Below are positions 1 through 11,900 of a DNA stretch of 64,000 bases, one piece after another. The DNA is from Balanoglossus misakiensis. Lineage: Eukaryota > Hemichordata. The position numbers and the translations under genes were made by a program. Each line of letters starts with the position of its first letter. Position 1 is the first letter of the stretch. The notes under the pieces are model-generated. The model made no database searches. It had not been told where the DNA came from and saw only the letters and a list, made by a program, of their open reading frames with translations. Where the stretch lies: assembly GCA_040954595.2 (NCBI GenBank), contig CM082598.2, positions 2,790,001 to 2,854,000 of the forward strand. The letters are read 5' to 3'.

Positions 1-178
1 TAGGTGTCGCTTCTACTCTCTATCTGGTTCAACAGGTCACGAGACACAGGCGTATCCATGGATACGCTCGCGCAGGGTACTTAACCCTGCGAACAGAGTC
101 GAAATACAGAAATGGCAACTGACAGAAAACGTTAAGTATGGCGCCACGTTTAATTTTCCGAGGGGATAGGTTTGAGTC

Positions 179-192
179 GTTGCTATGGAAAT
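179..192. promoter_or_regulatory. X-box-like (RFX) element
   Basis: GTTGCTATGGAAAT matches the left half and centre of the RFX X-box (GTTRCCATGGYAAC) and is imperfect in the right half. It lies about 490 bp before the start of the 667-2550 frame. Motif match only. Confidence 0.3.
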
Positions 193-482
193 GGTCTCAC
201 GCAACCGGGCACGCGAATGTTTGAAATTAAAGGGACTGCGGTTGGTTGGCCCTGGTTGTGAAGGGGTTAGTTCACAAGGTCACGCCCTAAGCGACACAGA
301 ATAAGTTTATGTCGTGCACAATTCATTTCGTCTCCGCTTAACGACTATCCAAGCGAGATTGTCAACAAAAAACAGGGGACAGGTAGTGATAAGTCCACAC
401 TGTATTCCGCTGTCCACATCAAACTCTGCTCCCTTTGAGTGACGCCGTGCAACAAATCCCAGATACTCAAGTTTGATTACAA

Positions 483-495
483 TCTCCATGGCAAC
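483..495. promoter_or_regulatory. X-box-like (RFX) element
   Basis: TCTCCATGGCAAC keeps the CCATGGCAAC core of an X-box with a weaker left half. It is the second such site before the first gene. Confidence 0.3.
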
Positions 496-666
496 AGTAC
501 CTGGGGTTGAGTTTTCAACTACCTGTTGATAGTGTATGCCCTAATGTTTTCAATTGCCCTTTCTCGGTTTCTCTAAAAGAACTTTACTAATCGTTAGCAT
601 TTTTGTTTGTTTTATTCTTCATCTACAGGGGCCAATGATGCCATAATTCGACCTTGATGAAATACT

Positions 667-2550
667 ATGGTTACAGAAATGTGCCCGGTGCAATCCTGGC
701 CTGGTCAGAATGGCAAGGCTTTGCGCATGCCCAAGCTGCAGAGTGCGACTTTGAGCCCCAGGAGGGCGCACTTCAACGGCCTGGTGGATTCCGTGCGCCA
801 CATTTCACCGAAAAACAAAAGTGGTGTCAGTTTTCTGCCAGAACCTTCAGTAAAGAAGAAAACGGCTTATGCCAGAAACGGGTTCTCGCCGAGTTCAAAG
901 AGGGTTCGGTACGTCCATCAGGCAGCCTCGTTCCCGGCTGTCGCAAACGGGTCTTCAGCAACTTCGTCGCAAACTTTTGCTTCCCACTTTCCTGCACGGA
1001 AGTCACGACCTAACACCATGGGGACATGCCCGAGCCTCTGTTCGCCTCGCAGCCTACCGTCGCAGCTGTCCTGGTACGACGCCCTCACTCGGGAAAGCAC
1101 CAAGTTCTTGACGAGATCAAGCACGAGGAACTTCACGCGAGATCAAGGAGAGGCCAATAGGCAGCTCCACGTCGGACGACAAACGACGAGAATCAACCTG
1201 AAACGCGAACCAACTATTCTCAGACCCTCAACGCACGGATTCCATCCGCGCAGCCACTCCCCGACATACAAGAACCTCATCGATGTGAAAGACTACCTCG
1301 ACGCCATGCTTGCGAAGGAAATCAAGGAATTCATCAAGACCACGGAAGGCACCCGGGCGCGGAACAATTCGGTCTACACCGAGGCACCCTCGACGGTAAC
1401 ATTTCAAACCGGGCCGGACGAGCGCAGGGCGTCGTCCTCTATGTTGAACGAATACTTCGAACCAAACGTGCACGGAATCGACTCGGTTTCTGTCGGCGAG
1501 ACAGACTCGCTGCACAGCGACCTCACCGAGTCCAGAGAGTCTATCGGACAATCGAGGCAGGGGGCGGGTCAAGCGCCCCCACGCCCGGCGGTAACTTTTC
1601 ACTTTGACTTGACCTATCTGCGCGAACACCTGAACGACCGCCAACTCCTGAACTTGGACATTGATGAGATTGAAAAGAACTATCGTTCAAAGCACAAACC
1701 GGAGAAGAAGAAACCGAAAAAGGCGAGGTGGAGAGCGCCTGTGGATCCTTCGCTTTTGGTCGTCTTCCCTCTGAAAAAGCGCCGAAGAAAACGAATCAAG
1801 AAAGCGTCAACGGACGAATCAGCGATCGCCGAGGAGGATGAAAGTCAGCTTTCCTCACCGGAAGCAGACGACATCATCGAGGAGTACACTGTCGACCTGA
1901 CCAAGACGTATTCCGAGTCGGTGGCGGAGACCGAGTCTGAGTACGACTTCGAGGTGGAGTCATCTACCCCCGGGAAGTCGACAGTCGACACGCCGACGCC
2001 GGCAAAGTCGATAGTAGAGGTGCCGGTAACCATTGACAACCTTGATGAAAAGATGGCGCAGACGACAGAAACGTTGCAGTCGACATTCAAGAAGATTTCT
2101 GAGGCGGAGAAGAACGCGGCCGCCGAGATCCCCCTGGTGCGGACGGTAGAGGAAGAGGAAGAGCCCCCGGAACCCCAGCCGCTGACGGCCAAGGAGAAAT
2201 ACAAGAAAATGAAGGACAGGATGGAAAAGAGGCGACAACAGAGGGCGGTCAACAAGGAGTCCTATCTACAGTACTCCCTGCAACTGGAACAAATCAAACG
2301 AATGAACGACGAATTCGTGGACGACGACGGCGCAGAGGGAGGCAACATGCTCGCCTCCATGACCTTCAAAAAGATCGACAACATCATGAAGTACAAAACG
2401 AAGAAGATCGGCCGGCTGGGGCTGGAGGTCCCGGAAAGCGACAGTGACGACAGCGAGGCTGGCGAGAAAGAATCAAAAGAAGATGGCGACGCTGATGATG
2501 ACGTCACATGGGACGGAGAAGAATCCGAATCGTTGGACGACAATTTCTGA
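667..2550 (+). CDS. Unknown basic, disordered protein with acidic C-terminus (627 aa)
   Basis: I do not recognise this gene. The frame is open for 627 codons without introns, is G+C-richer than its flanks and starts at an ATG with A at -3 and G at +4, just after an in-frame stop and a splice acceptor at 627-628. The N-terminal 200 residues are Ser/Arg/Pro-rich. A segment near residues 200-225 (KDYLDAMLAKEIKEFI) could be helical. A Lys/Arg cluster (PLKKRRRKRIKK) near residue 370 resembles a nuclear localisation signal. Residues about 460-560 are charged and probably coiled coil (KEKYKKMKDRMEKRRQQR), and the last 50 residues are strongly acidic. There are no membrane segments or enzyme motifs. 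The length, codon pattern and clean 5' and 3' context argue for a real gene. Function is not inferred beyond a possible scaffold or cytoskeletal role. Confidence 0.75.
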   Translation: MVTEMCPVQSWPGQNGKALRMPKLQSATLSPRRAHFNGLVDSVRHISPKNKSGVSFLPEPSVKKKTAYARNGFSPSSKRVRYVHQAASFPAVANGSSATSSQTFASHFPARKSRPNTMGTCPSLCSPRSLPSQLSWYDALTRESTKFLTRSSTRNFTRDQGEANRQLHVGRQTTRINLKREPTILRPSTHGFHPRSHSPTYKNLIDVKDYLDAMLAKEIKEFIKTTEGTRARNNSVYTEAPSTVTFQTGPDERRASSSMLNEYFEPNVHGIDSVSVGETDSLHSDLTESRESIGQSRQGAGQAPPRPAVTFHFDLTYLREHLNDRQLLNLDIDEIEKNYRSKHKPEKKKPKKARWRAPVDPSLLVVFPLKKRRRKRIKKASTDESAIAEEDESQLSSPEADDIIEEYTVDLTKTYSESVAETESEYDFEVESSTPGKSTVDTPTPAKSIVEVPVTIDNLDEKMAQTTETLQSTFKKISEAEKNAAAEIPLVRTVEEEEEPPEPQPLTAKEKYKKMKDRMEKRRQQRAVNKESYLQYSLQLEQIKRMNDEFVDDDGAEGGNMLASMTFKKIDNIMKYKTKKIGRLGLEVPESDSDDSEAGEKESKEDGDADDDVTWDGEESESLDDNF

Positions 2551-2627
2551 CAGAAAACATTTACAAAATGACTTTAATTATTTACCAGTAAAAAGCGTAC
2601 ATGTTCATATCGCTTCAGCTATAAGTT

Positions 2628-2633
2628 AATAAA
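2628..2633 (+). other. Polyadenylation signal AATAAA
   Basis: Canonical AATAAA 78 bp after the stop codon of the 667-2550 frame, which fits a short 3' UTR. Confidence 0.6.
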
Positions 2634-4042
2634 TATTACGGTTAGATCTACCTCTGATATTTGTGACATACATAATTTTACCCTTTCACCCCCAATTCCA
2701 TTTATAATGGTCCAATTTTACCATAGAAAACAGTGGAATTGGCCCAAACCATGGTGGTGAATTCGGGCTTAAAAAATTGGTCCTCACATTGTAACCAAAG
2801 CTCATTCGACGCGAATCAATATTACAAATTCGAACAATCCAACAGTACTATAGGATTAGTGCTAAACGCCCTGGACTACAGTACAATTTTCTGTGCAGGT
2901 GTATCCGAAAACTACCACAGCTAGCTTTCTGTTGGTATAACACAAGCATGTATTAAAAGGCGTCCAATTTATGGGTGGTTAGCAAAGATTCGAAACCTTA
3001 AAACTTCCCTCGGAATAGAGTTTGGCTATTCCCCAGTCTGCAGACTATCAATTGTATTTACTGCTATCATATACGGTGATAAAATTGACATAGAAAAATT
3101 GAAAAAAATTTCAGGATTGTGTATTAAACAACTTAACAATATTAAGTACACTGAGCTTAACATTTATTAACCTTATAGGTTTCCTCGTCACGGTAAAAAG
3201 ACCTTCTTAGTGTTTTAATAATCATTACATTCTTTCAAATGTTTATTCCGTCCTACAATGAAGAGACCAAGCGTCACTTTATGACTGTGCAATTTACTTG
3301 GTGTTGACGTCACACGTTTCTGTTGTCAGGGTTTATTTTAGGGAGAACAATATTTCATCATTTGAGATATGTATGTACTTTGTGATTTTCAATCCGCGGA
3401 ATAAAGACATGATATAAGTTTTATATTATGCTCACTTGTGTCAGGACTACTATGATCGATTGGAATATAGGCTATAGAATGCTTGTTGGAGTACCTCTAT
3501 GCAAACTCGAGCCAAATTGGCCAAAAGAACTTCGTTTGATTATTAGGAATCGCGCCACTAACGTTGCATCATAATACTCCAGTTGTTTAATTTGAATGAT
3601 TTAGATCAACCGTAAAATCCGACATCAACGTCTTGAAAATAATTTTCAGTGAACTCTTTAGAAAAGTAATTTACTGTACAGTCAAAATGTATTTTCAAAT
3701 TCCAATCTTTGGAAACCCCTGATATGATTTAGCCCTCAATATCTAATAATGACTGTCGCCCATAAGGCTATTTTCGGTGTAGTTTTGGACACGAGAACTC
3801 GATTGGACGATCACCGTGAGCGTTTGGATACTAGATTGACATTTACAGCCTGAAATAACACACTGGGTGTTAGAAAATCTGTTTGGTTGATCTGTGTATC
3901 GTTTTATTGGAAACTCTCAGAGGATATCTTCCCAGTGGCCTCGCCCACCCGGCGGGCACTTGAAGGAACAAAACACGCCACCACGAACTTAGAATCCGGA
4001 CCATGCGGTTTTCGCGGCCTCGCGTCACCCCCACAACGCGCC

Positions 4043-4056
4043 GTCGCCCTAGCAAC
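4043..4056. promoter_or_regulatory. RFX X-box
   Basis: GTCGCCCTAGCAAC fits RYYNYY-N2-RRNRAC fully. A second partial copy, ATACCCTAGCAAC, is at 4082-4094. Both lie in a G+C-rich block about 1.65 kb before the 5731-7119 frame, a plausible distance if that gene has a 5'-UTR intron (acceptor at 5671). Confidence 0.45.
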
Positions 4057-4191
4057 GCTCACTGAGCGTTACGGCACGTGAATACCCTAGCAACGGCAGA
4101 TAGCGTCACGGACAACAAGCGGTCTCACGTCACTGGCCGGGGACAAGTTGTAAGCAACTCCAGCTTGTAGGAAACCTCATTCAGGACAACA

Positions 4192-4434
4192 ATGCAGCTG
4201 AGAAAACAAACGAAGCACTTCACAAAAGTACAGCCCAGCTTTCACCAAGCAAGCGAAGAAAACGAACAAACCACTCGCACAAAACCAAGACAAAGCAAAT
4301 ACACGATTGATAGAAACAGCTTCCATATTAAGAAAAAAGAGCGCGGCCTAAACGTGTTAATACATATCGAAGTTAAAAGGGTACAACCACCCTTATCACA
4401 GTTAGGAATTTCCAAAGGTCTAGTGACAAATTAA
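4192..4434 (+). CDS. Possible small ORF (80 aa), unsupported
   Basis: An ATG with A at -3 opens an 80-codon, Lys/Gln/Thr-rich frame just downstream of the X-box block. It has no recognised domain. It could be a small gene, a 5'-exon segment of the 5731 gene, or chance. Confidence 0.15.
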   Translation: MQLRKQTKHFTKVQPSFHQASEENEQTTRTKPRQSKYTIDRNSFHIKKKERGLNVLIHIEVKRVQPPLSQLGISKGLVTN

Positions 4435-5730
4435 TTCAACGTCTAACCATGACAGATGCCTCGAAATAAACGCCGGCGTTCTGATTCTGCCTCTCAGGAG
4501 CGTTTACAATACAGTCAACGGCTTTACTCGAAAATACTTTAATTTTTCCTTCGAGGAATTGTTTTGACACAAGCCTGGACCAAATGTTGAATTCAACCCT
4601 AGGCCTTCTGTTACTGCCAATGGTTTTGGCCGGGATAACGTGTGATGGGGGAGGGACCTTCTTCGCAGGGTGGGTCAGTAGGGATTAAATCGGTCGTGAA
4701 GTTGCTCGGCCGATTTCCGCGGTGCTTTCGAATACAGCGCAGTTCGATGTTCCCTGCAAATTTGCTCTTGATCGGCGGACAATACGAGATTGTCGTTGGA
4801 CAGGGTTTTATGGGTTTTACAGGGGTTCTAATTTGTTGTGGCGTTAGGAAAGCGCTCTAAGAATGATTGTGTAAGGTCTTTGAAGCTGGATTAGTATAAT
4901 GGGAACAGGTAACAACGATTGATTTGTTTAGTAAAGGCGTATGCGCACTCAATTTGCATTGTTTGACGCAGGCATTCGAGACAGGTCGGAGTTCGCCTTC
5001 TGTGCTTGGAGTCGATTTACCTCCGCTGTCACGGACTCGACCCGGGGGACTTGTGTACAAGTTTGTACGCTGTTTGTCTGTATACACGCAACATGTTCTG
5101 GTGTACGGTATTTTGAGGCCCCTAACAGCCGCTGAGAAATCCCCTCGCCGGCGATTAGATAACCGCTCACTCGTAAAGCACACCGAAACCCCTACTCGGG
5201 ACGTCATGTAAATACTATGTACTCGTAATGCAACACCGATAAAAAACACAACCGGGCGACAACAGACAACACACGGAGGTCGTTGCCATCGGGTTACGCC
5301 AGTTACAAAGTTGACTGACACCGGGAACACTCGACGACAGTTGTGTATAATGCTTGAATGAAGTTTGCGTAGTCGAGAGAGATATTTGCCGAGTGGACAG
5401 ACAGGGGTTGAAAGGACAGACACCGTGTTGCATGCCCCAGATATCTGCAGTGAGCATAGTCTGCGTGCTGTTGCTACCGAGAGACGTCAGTATTTCATAA
5501 TTTTAACTACCTCGAGGACAAGCCAAAGGCAGGTTTATGTGATATTATACACGTCGAACAAAATATACGTTGTTTTTTAGTTTTACCAGGATTTTATTGA
5601 CTTTCATTCGAATCTTGTTTGTAACTTTTCTGATGACAAGAACGACTGAGTGAGATTACCGTCTTATCCAGTAACGATTGTTCTGTGTGTATACTGTACT
5701 CATGGACCGGCCGAAGGCGTAAATACCAAA

Positions 5731-7119
5731 ATGGCGGACAACATGGAAACGGCAACGGCGACCGTTGTCACCATGAATAAATCGCAGGCTCAGCCGGAGG
5801 AGGGTGCGACTGAACTGCCGTTGATTGTGCCCCACTCGGGCAACTGGAGACCGGATTCGTCGGTGACGAGGGAGAAAAAGAACCAGCTGAGGAAGGAATC
5901 GCTTCGCAAGACTCCGGCCGCGGCGCCGACTCGCCCAGTTGACGACAGCAAGTTGCCGCCGCCGTCGTCTACCCCAGCTCCCGTCGTCCCACCGTCAAGT
6001 ATAACGACGTCGCACCCAAGTACGCCCGCACAGACCATCCAGAGTACCCCTCTCAACCCAGCGGGGCCCCGACCCATCGCTGTGTACCCGCAGCACCTGA
6101 TGAAAGAGGTAAGGAAGGTCGCCCAAGGCAGCAGGACCCCGGTGGGCATCAACCGGCCGAACGGCTTCGTCAGCCAGGGCGACCGACTGAAAGTGACGCT
6201 GAAAGACATCGAGGAAGGGAGGTCGAGGAACGGATTCGACGGTTCCTCGCATCGGTCGTACAGCACGTACACCCTCCGCCCCAGACAGTTCAAAGTCACG
6301 GTCAGTGCCAATAACCTGAAGCTGGAGTCGAGGAAGGGGGCGAAGGAGGCCCAGCACGATGTCCTCCGGGTCCCGCAGAACTCCGCCGGCAGCGAGCGGA
6401 TCAACTACCGCAACATCAACTTGAAGCGTTTCTACGACGCGCTGGACTACGCCCCGTCGCCGTCGGTCAGCTTCAGCTCGCCGACCCAGAGCCCCTTGCC
6501 TCGCTACACCCGACGCGCCACCAGGAAAGGCGTTCTCAAGACGGGGAAACTCTACCAGAGCAGACGAGAAATGCCCAAACCGCAAGCGACTCACCGAGTC
6601 GGGCACATACGCAACGCCTTGGAAACCATGACGGAGAAAGGCCCGGCTGTGAACATCGAGAGAGTCCTCGCTCTACGTCTCTACAACGACTTGGAGGAAT
6701 TCAGGCGGACCAAAACTTTGCTGACGGTCGCTCCGTCGTTCAGCGTCCCGAGCAGCGGCCTGTTTAAAATCCAAGGCGACCCTACTCTAGGCGAGCTGGC
6801 TCTGGAGGAGGCCAAGAAGGACCTCACCGTCCCCATGAAGAGGTCCTCCACCAGTATGAGCAAGAAGAGCTCGCAATCAGAACCCATCTTCCCGGCTCTC
6901 AGCTCCATGAAGTTCGTCAGCCGCGGCAGGGGCCGGACCCCGGAGCCGGCCGAGCGCGACCTCGACCGAGAGATGCCCGAAGTACGCGGCCGTTCGCCGG
7001 ACAGCGCCATCCGTGCCGTCAAGTCCAGTAACTCGTTGAAGCGGTCGCCCTTGCCGACCGAGTCCATGGACTCGCACAGGGGCAAGACGGTTATGTTCAA
7101 CGAGGTTGGTGCCTCCTAG
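5731..7119 (+). CDS. Unknown basic, Pro/Ser/Arg-rich protein with C-terminal RVxF-like motif (462 aa)
   Basis: The start at 5731 was chosen because its ATG has an excellent Kozak context (caaaATGGcg). The frame extends upstream without an ATG, and a candidate acceptor at 5670-5671 lies before it. The single-exon coding region is strongly G+C-rich compared with its flanks. The N-terminal third is Pro/Ala/Ser/Thr-rich and disordered. The middle (about residues 150-330) is basic with scattered Tyr and may hold structured elements, for example INYRNINLKRFYDALDY. A helical stretch near residue 320 reads VNIERVLALRLYNDLEEF. The tail is Arg/Ser/Pro-rich and ends in G-K-T-V-M-F-N-E, which fits the phosphatase-1 docking pattern [KR]-x-[VI]-x-[FW]. 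No known family recognised. It resembles the neighbouring 667 and 12958 frames in style but not in alignable sequence. Confidence 0.72.
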   Translation: MADNMETATATVVTMNKSQAQPEEGATELPLIVPHSGNWRPDSSVTREKKNQLRKESLRKTPAAAPTRPVDDSKLPPPSSTPAPVVPPSSITTSHPSTPAQTIQSTPLNPAGPRPIAVYPQHLMKEVRKVAQGSRTPVGINRPNGFVSQGDRLKVTLKDIEEGRSRNGFDGSSHRSYSTYTLRPRQFKVTVSANNLKLESRKGAKEAQHDVLRVPQNSAGSERINYRNINLKRFYDALDYAPSPSVSFSSPTQSPLPRYTRRATRKGVLKTGKLYQSRREMPKPQATHRVGHIRNALETMTEKGPAVNIERVLALRLYNDLEEFRRTKTLLTVAPSFSVPSSGLFKIQGDPTLGELALEEAKKDLTVPMKRSSTSMSKKSSQSEPIFPALSSMKFVSRGRGRTPEPAERDLDREMPEVRGRSPDSAIRAVKSSNSLKRSPLPTESMDSHRGKTVMFNEVGAS

Positions 7120-8182
7120 CTAGTCTAGCATTGAAAACTCCCTCTAACCAGTACTATGTACGTTTTAAGCTTGACCCTTTTTACTAAAAATTTACAAGTA
7201 TTTCAACAGGCATTCCATGGTTAGCATACCTGAGTATCACTCTATACATTCAACCTGCGTCACTTCAAAAACTATTTGTGTCTTAGAAGGGTTTCAGTGG
7301 GCTTGCACACTTAGACCTACACTTGAAGTATTAAATGATCAATTTTGATCAGTTATCCTGAAATCTGTAAATTTCCAAATTAATTACTTTCTACGATCTT
7401 AATTTTGACACAGGGTGCAGAAAGAGTGGCGATTATCGAACTATGCTAAAACCATCACAATTTCATAAAGCCTGGTTAATAGCAAACTGAATCCACATAT
7501 CTGTTTAGTATTCCATTCTGATTTGCGTTAAATCTACGCGACGCCCACTGAAATGGTGTCTATATCATGAAACTGACATGTGCTATGTTTCAATAATTGA
7601 CCAATGGTTTGCATACAGATAAAGCTAATCTATACCGTTGATTGTGAAGTCATTCTTACGAAAATCGATTAGTCCATTTCACGTCGTCTCATATTATTGT
7701 TACGAAGGCCAGAGGAGTCGACCATTTTGTGTATAGGGGTGTACTATACGCAAGTTTCGATAATGTTATAGGCTTTTACAGTAATCCTTGTTTTCTAAGA
7801 TAATCTTATTTATGTCGCACTACTGAAAGGAATCAACTTCATAGAGCTCGTTATGGTAATACGACTAGTAAAACACACTTTCACTAGTGACATCCCACTT
7901 AAAAAATAAGTGGGACTCTGCAAAAAGAATGTGGTTCCTTTGACAAGCCTTTTCGTGACAAACATTAACGGTTTGGTACTTTAGAAGACGATCGATTTCA
8001 TTTGAACTAAACCCTTCGTGACTTCCTCACAACATTGTTTACATTTTGACAGCGAAAGGTCATTTTGTGAACGATGTGATATCTAAACAACGAGACTTTC
8101 TATCGATTGTCTAGTCTGGGTGGCCAACTTCAATTTGTACTTTTGTATAACGAGACTGTAATCTTCCTAAACCCAATTTTGT

Positions 8183-8267
8183 ATACTTGCCTGTCTCTGT
8201 ATGTCTATCTACCTGTCTATCTGTTTGTCTGCCTCTCTCTCTCCCCTCTCTCACTATCTATCTCTCC
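8183..8267. repeat. CT/CTGT-rich microsatellite
   Basis: A run of TCTATC, TGTC and CTCT units, interrupted and imperfect. Confidence 0.8.
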
Positions 8268-9166
8268 AAACAATATCGTAAAGTTGTAGGGCACGTGCAA
8301 GGAAATACAAGTGAAATTTTTGCAATGCTTTCAATTCATCATCCATGATTAGTTTTGATAACACCAAATAAGCATAGTGTATTTTTTTGCATTTTTTGTG
8401 TACGACGTAGATCAATAATTCGTCTACAAGTTTTAAAACGATCGATCATATCTTTATACAGTCATTCATTTAGAAAACCCGAACCGACATAATTAACATG
8501 CTAAACATCGATATTCTTAATATTTAAACTGTATTAACACCTAAATATATCATTTGTTACCGTACGTAGTGTGTTTGAACAACGACGATTTTATACAGTT
8601 GCCAAATATTTTTAAATCTAAAATTTACAAGTATTTATATAAATTTAAGAATACATAGTTAAGCCAGAAAATCCGTGTTTTTTTTTACTGCGGACTGGTC
8701 CTTGTTTTAGAGCAGTCACGCTAATAATTGTTTTGACAACAGATGTTCTTGAGTTTTTGTAAGAGTCACCTCATTATTGACTCGATAAACCTCTCCGTCC
8801 AAATCCCAAAATGTCAAGTGATGACGTCACACAGCCCTGTCAAGATCCAGCCAATAGAATTTACGTTATGTCAAAAAATACAACTGATTTGAGTTTTAAT
8901 TCCAAGAGCAGATTTTAATTGGCAATATTAAATTTAATTTTATGATTTTCCAGTCAAATTGTAATTTTAACACCAAGTTTCGATTTTCTGAAATCTACAC
9001 AGATTGTATATTAGCGTTTTTGCAGTTGATTGTGGAGTAATTTGAGACCAGGTTTGATGCTCATGGATCGATTCACGACTTTTAACATTCCTGTTTCACA
9101 GATATTACACAAGCTCAGATTATTGAAATGTTGAAAAGCAAATAATGATAAAGTGTCTTATTTCAG

Positions 9167-9347
9167 AAATCTTCAGCCTAGTGCCATAGCAGATCAAAAT
9201 CCACTTCAGACTGGTATTAAATTTTGTCTGACGATGACGGTCATTTCCAGAGAAGTTATTTTAGTATCTGTCACCGTCATTTTTGTAATAATTATTCTCA
9301 TCAACAAAGCTTCAACGATAAATACAGACACATGTGTCGAATCTTAA
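9167..9347 (+). CDS. Possible terminal exon encoding a membrane helix
   Basis: A T-rich acceptor (cttatttcag, AG at 9165-9166) is followed by a frame of about 59 codons to a TAA. It includes a hydrophobic stretch (VILVSVTVIFVIIILI) long enough to span a membrane, then a short polar tail. AATAAA follows within 60 bp. No upstream exon was found, and its phase does not fit the end of the 5731-7119 frame. Weak evidence only. Confidence 0.2.
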
Positions 9348-10402
9348 CATGTACTTTTTTAACTCAGTATTTTGTAAACTCAATGTCCTAATAATAAATG
9401 TTTACAGAAAAGCACATCGACAATACTGTATTTATTGCTGGGAAGCCCGAGTGGTGTCGTTTTATGTAAGAGGATTTGTTTTCGGATTTTGATATCGCTC
9501 ACGTGAAAATTGAGTATTGAGGGACAGATAAGATTATCAAATTCTCTCGTGTAGCGCCTTTTCTGTTAATATCACCTAACAATAGTTTGGGTGACATTGA
9601 AACGTATTGGAACATATTTCTGCGTGAATTATTGAGAAAAACTGAGGAAGGGGGCTATAAACCAACAACCTATCTTTCGTTAAACAATTGTTAGTTTTAC
9701 GGAAGTCGTTTCATTTAATGACGCCAATAGACATTGTACCTCGTCGGGAAATCATCGACTTGCATTTTGCAGAAGTCGTCCAAGGATGTGAAAAATCTGT
9801 TTTTGAGTAACTGTGTTCAATTCCGAGTCATTGAAAGTGAAAAAAGATGGCGACATAGTTTGTGGTTCCATTCAACTCTGACTGCCTGTGAAGACTCTCT
9901 CAAGGACAGTTAAACACACACAATGCGCGATGGTCACCCAAACTGCGAGTCGTAAAAACACAATGCAAATTTTACGGCTCAGTGTCAGCGGAACAAAGGC
10001 GATAAAAACATTGCCACAAATGGAAAATTGCCAGGGATGTAGTCATAAAAATTCGGATTTAAAAACACTCAAATATTTCGCGATCATGAATGGGTATAGA
10101 CTAACAGAGTGGGCAGAAGACCAATAATAGCGACACCCTGCGCTGTCTTTTCCAACAAACAATGGTTAGAATTTCAATCGTCGACTTACAAAATCACACA
10201 CACTATAAACCGTGTATTTAAACCAAGTCGTGCTTTAAAAGCAATATTAACTTCATCCAAGCGAAGTTTACAGTCTGAAGCTGTGAATTTGTTTTCTAGA
10301 AACATGTTAAAGTGCCTGTAATGAACAGTGTTCTCAAGTTTCCTATATCAATTTATGATCTTTACGCGTCAGGAATCATGGACTCTGAACTTGGACGCTG
10401 GC

Positions 10403-10850
10403 GTTGCTAGGGGATACTACAAGCATGTAGACGTGAACTGTAGTCTGCATATAACTGGGACGCCCGGTTGCTAAGAAGCGTTCAAACGAACTAGACGGCA
10501 ATTGTCTACTTCCAGGCGTTGATTTTCTCCAACGGTAATATTTACTCGGAACATTTTGTACTCTGTGTGTGGGCCTGGGCCGGGGTGTAATGAATGGGTT
10601 AGAGTTTACCAAACTGAAAGACCACGATCTACAGGCGACATATGTTCCTTTCTGTTCATCGACTGTCGAAAATTAGCGTATGGTGGACATTTTAAACAGA
10701 ATGGTAGCTAAAACTCAGAAACGGTTGCCATGGTGCGGCACAGATAGACCGTAGATACCGACTCATCTACAGGCACGCTAAGGGCCTTTGTCAATACGAT
10801 TCCACATTCACCTGCAGAAGTTCAACAAGGGTCAGTCCCGTTGCTACGGC
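10403..10850. promoter_or_regulatory. Cluster of X-box-like half sites
   Basis: Four partial X-boxes fall within 450 bp: GTTGCTAGGGGATAC at 10403, GGTTGCTAAG near 10463, GTTGCCATGGTGCG at 10724-10737 and GTTGCTACGGCA near 10839. No gene is recognised next to them. The 12958 gene points toward this side, so they would be 3' of it. Confidence 0.25.
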
Positions 10851-11658
10851 ATCTTCAAAAGGAAGGCCGTGGTCGTTAAGTGCTCAGGCGATTTGATTGA
10901 ATCAGCGTTGTACTATTGTTAGGATGTTCTGGTGGGTGCGTTTAATATAACTGTCAAACCGCGCGCACCGTACAAACTTACAATCCTGTCAAGACACGAA
11001 TGTTGTGGAAAGGTCTACATTTTTCGAAGATTTGCCACAAGATGGCGCAATTCGATGTATGCATCGATCAAGTGCGCCCTCAGAAGGACGTTAAATAGGC
11101 ATATACATGCTGTTGTTTTTCTCTACCCATATTAGGCGCAACGACAACCCAATATCTCAGACGACAGTTTGGGAGAACCGTGTTCAACACTAGTACATCT
11201 GTACATATTATATGGAACAATACGTACAATACGTATTGATGCATGTCTTGATAAAATCGCCATGCCCCAACCATTTTTTTGCTATCATTTTTGAGGCAAC
11301 AGCATACCCAGTAAAATTGAAGTACAGTCAATTTTACGCAGAAGAATACATTCACATATTGAGATATTGAGGGGTGTAATTTGTGTGCATGCCATGGGTT
11401 TTGAGTTTGAAAAAAGAGTAAAATAAGCTTACAGTTTCTTGAGCTTGTCTTTGTCTTTGGGTTGGTTCTTCAAAATCCGCTTGCACAGAGAACACAAACA
11501 TAATCCTGCTCCTTTGCAGCTGGGAGATATGTACTGTATGTTTTGGCAAAATGACCGGAACTGTAGGTGATGCAGAACGGCCGCGGAAAACTGCGACAAA
11601 AAGTCAGATGAACAATTCTCAGAAAGCAAGAAAGCCGTTTTCTGTCGCTTTACAAACA

Positions 11659-11732
11659 GAGAGAGAGAGAGGGGGGGGGGAGGGGGAGAGAGAGACAGAG
11701 AGAGACAACCAGACAGACAGACTGACTGACAG
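11659..11732. repeat. GA/GACA microsatellite with G-run
   Basis: (GA)n followed by a run of ten or more G, then GAGA, CAGA and GACT units. Confidence 0.9.
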
Positions 11733-11829
11733 ATACAATACACATGTAGATAGATACGGAGGCATAAACATAAACATGTACAAGCTTCGTTCAAAGTTTG
11801 AAGGGCAAAACACTGAGACATTTCATTGT

Positions 11830-11900
<71 letters not shown>
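11830..11900. repeat. (ATC)n trinucleotide microsatellite
   Basis: About 24 uninterrupted ATC/TCA units. The overlapping poly-isoleucine frame is an artefact. Confidence 0.95.

Larger units (their letters stand above)
1..666 (+). other. 5' flank and UTR exon start of the 667-2550 gene
   Basis: No coding region is convincing here. A T-rich tract ending in atctacag (AG at 627-628) is a good splice acceptor, so the exon carrying the coding region probably begins at 629 and an upstream non-coding exon lies to the left. An in-frame TGA at 658-660 fixes the start codon downstream of it. Confidence 0.55.
2551..5730. other. Intergenic, 3' UTR of first gene and 5' region of second
   Basis: The first part is A+T-rich 3' UTR with an AATAAA signal. 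A more G+C-rich block at about 3940-4150 contains an X-box and looks promoter-like. Short frames at 4192-4434 and 4857-5423 have no recognisable features. A T/C-rich acceptor (cttatccag, AG at 5670-5671) may mark the exon bearing the next coding region. Confidence 0.5.

Noticed and set aside
11830-11900. CRISPR-like periodicity
   Set aside because: A simple trinucleotide microsatellite without spacers; no CRISPR or cas genes are expected or seen.
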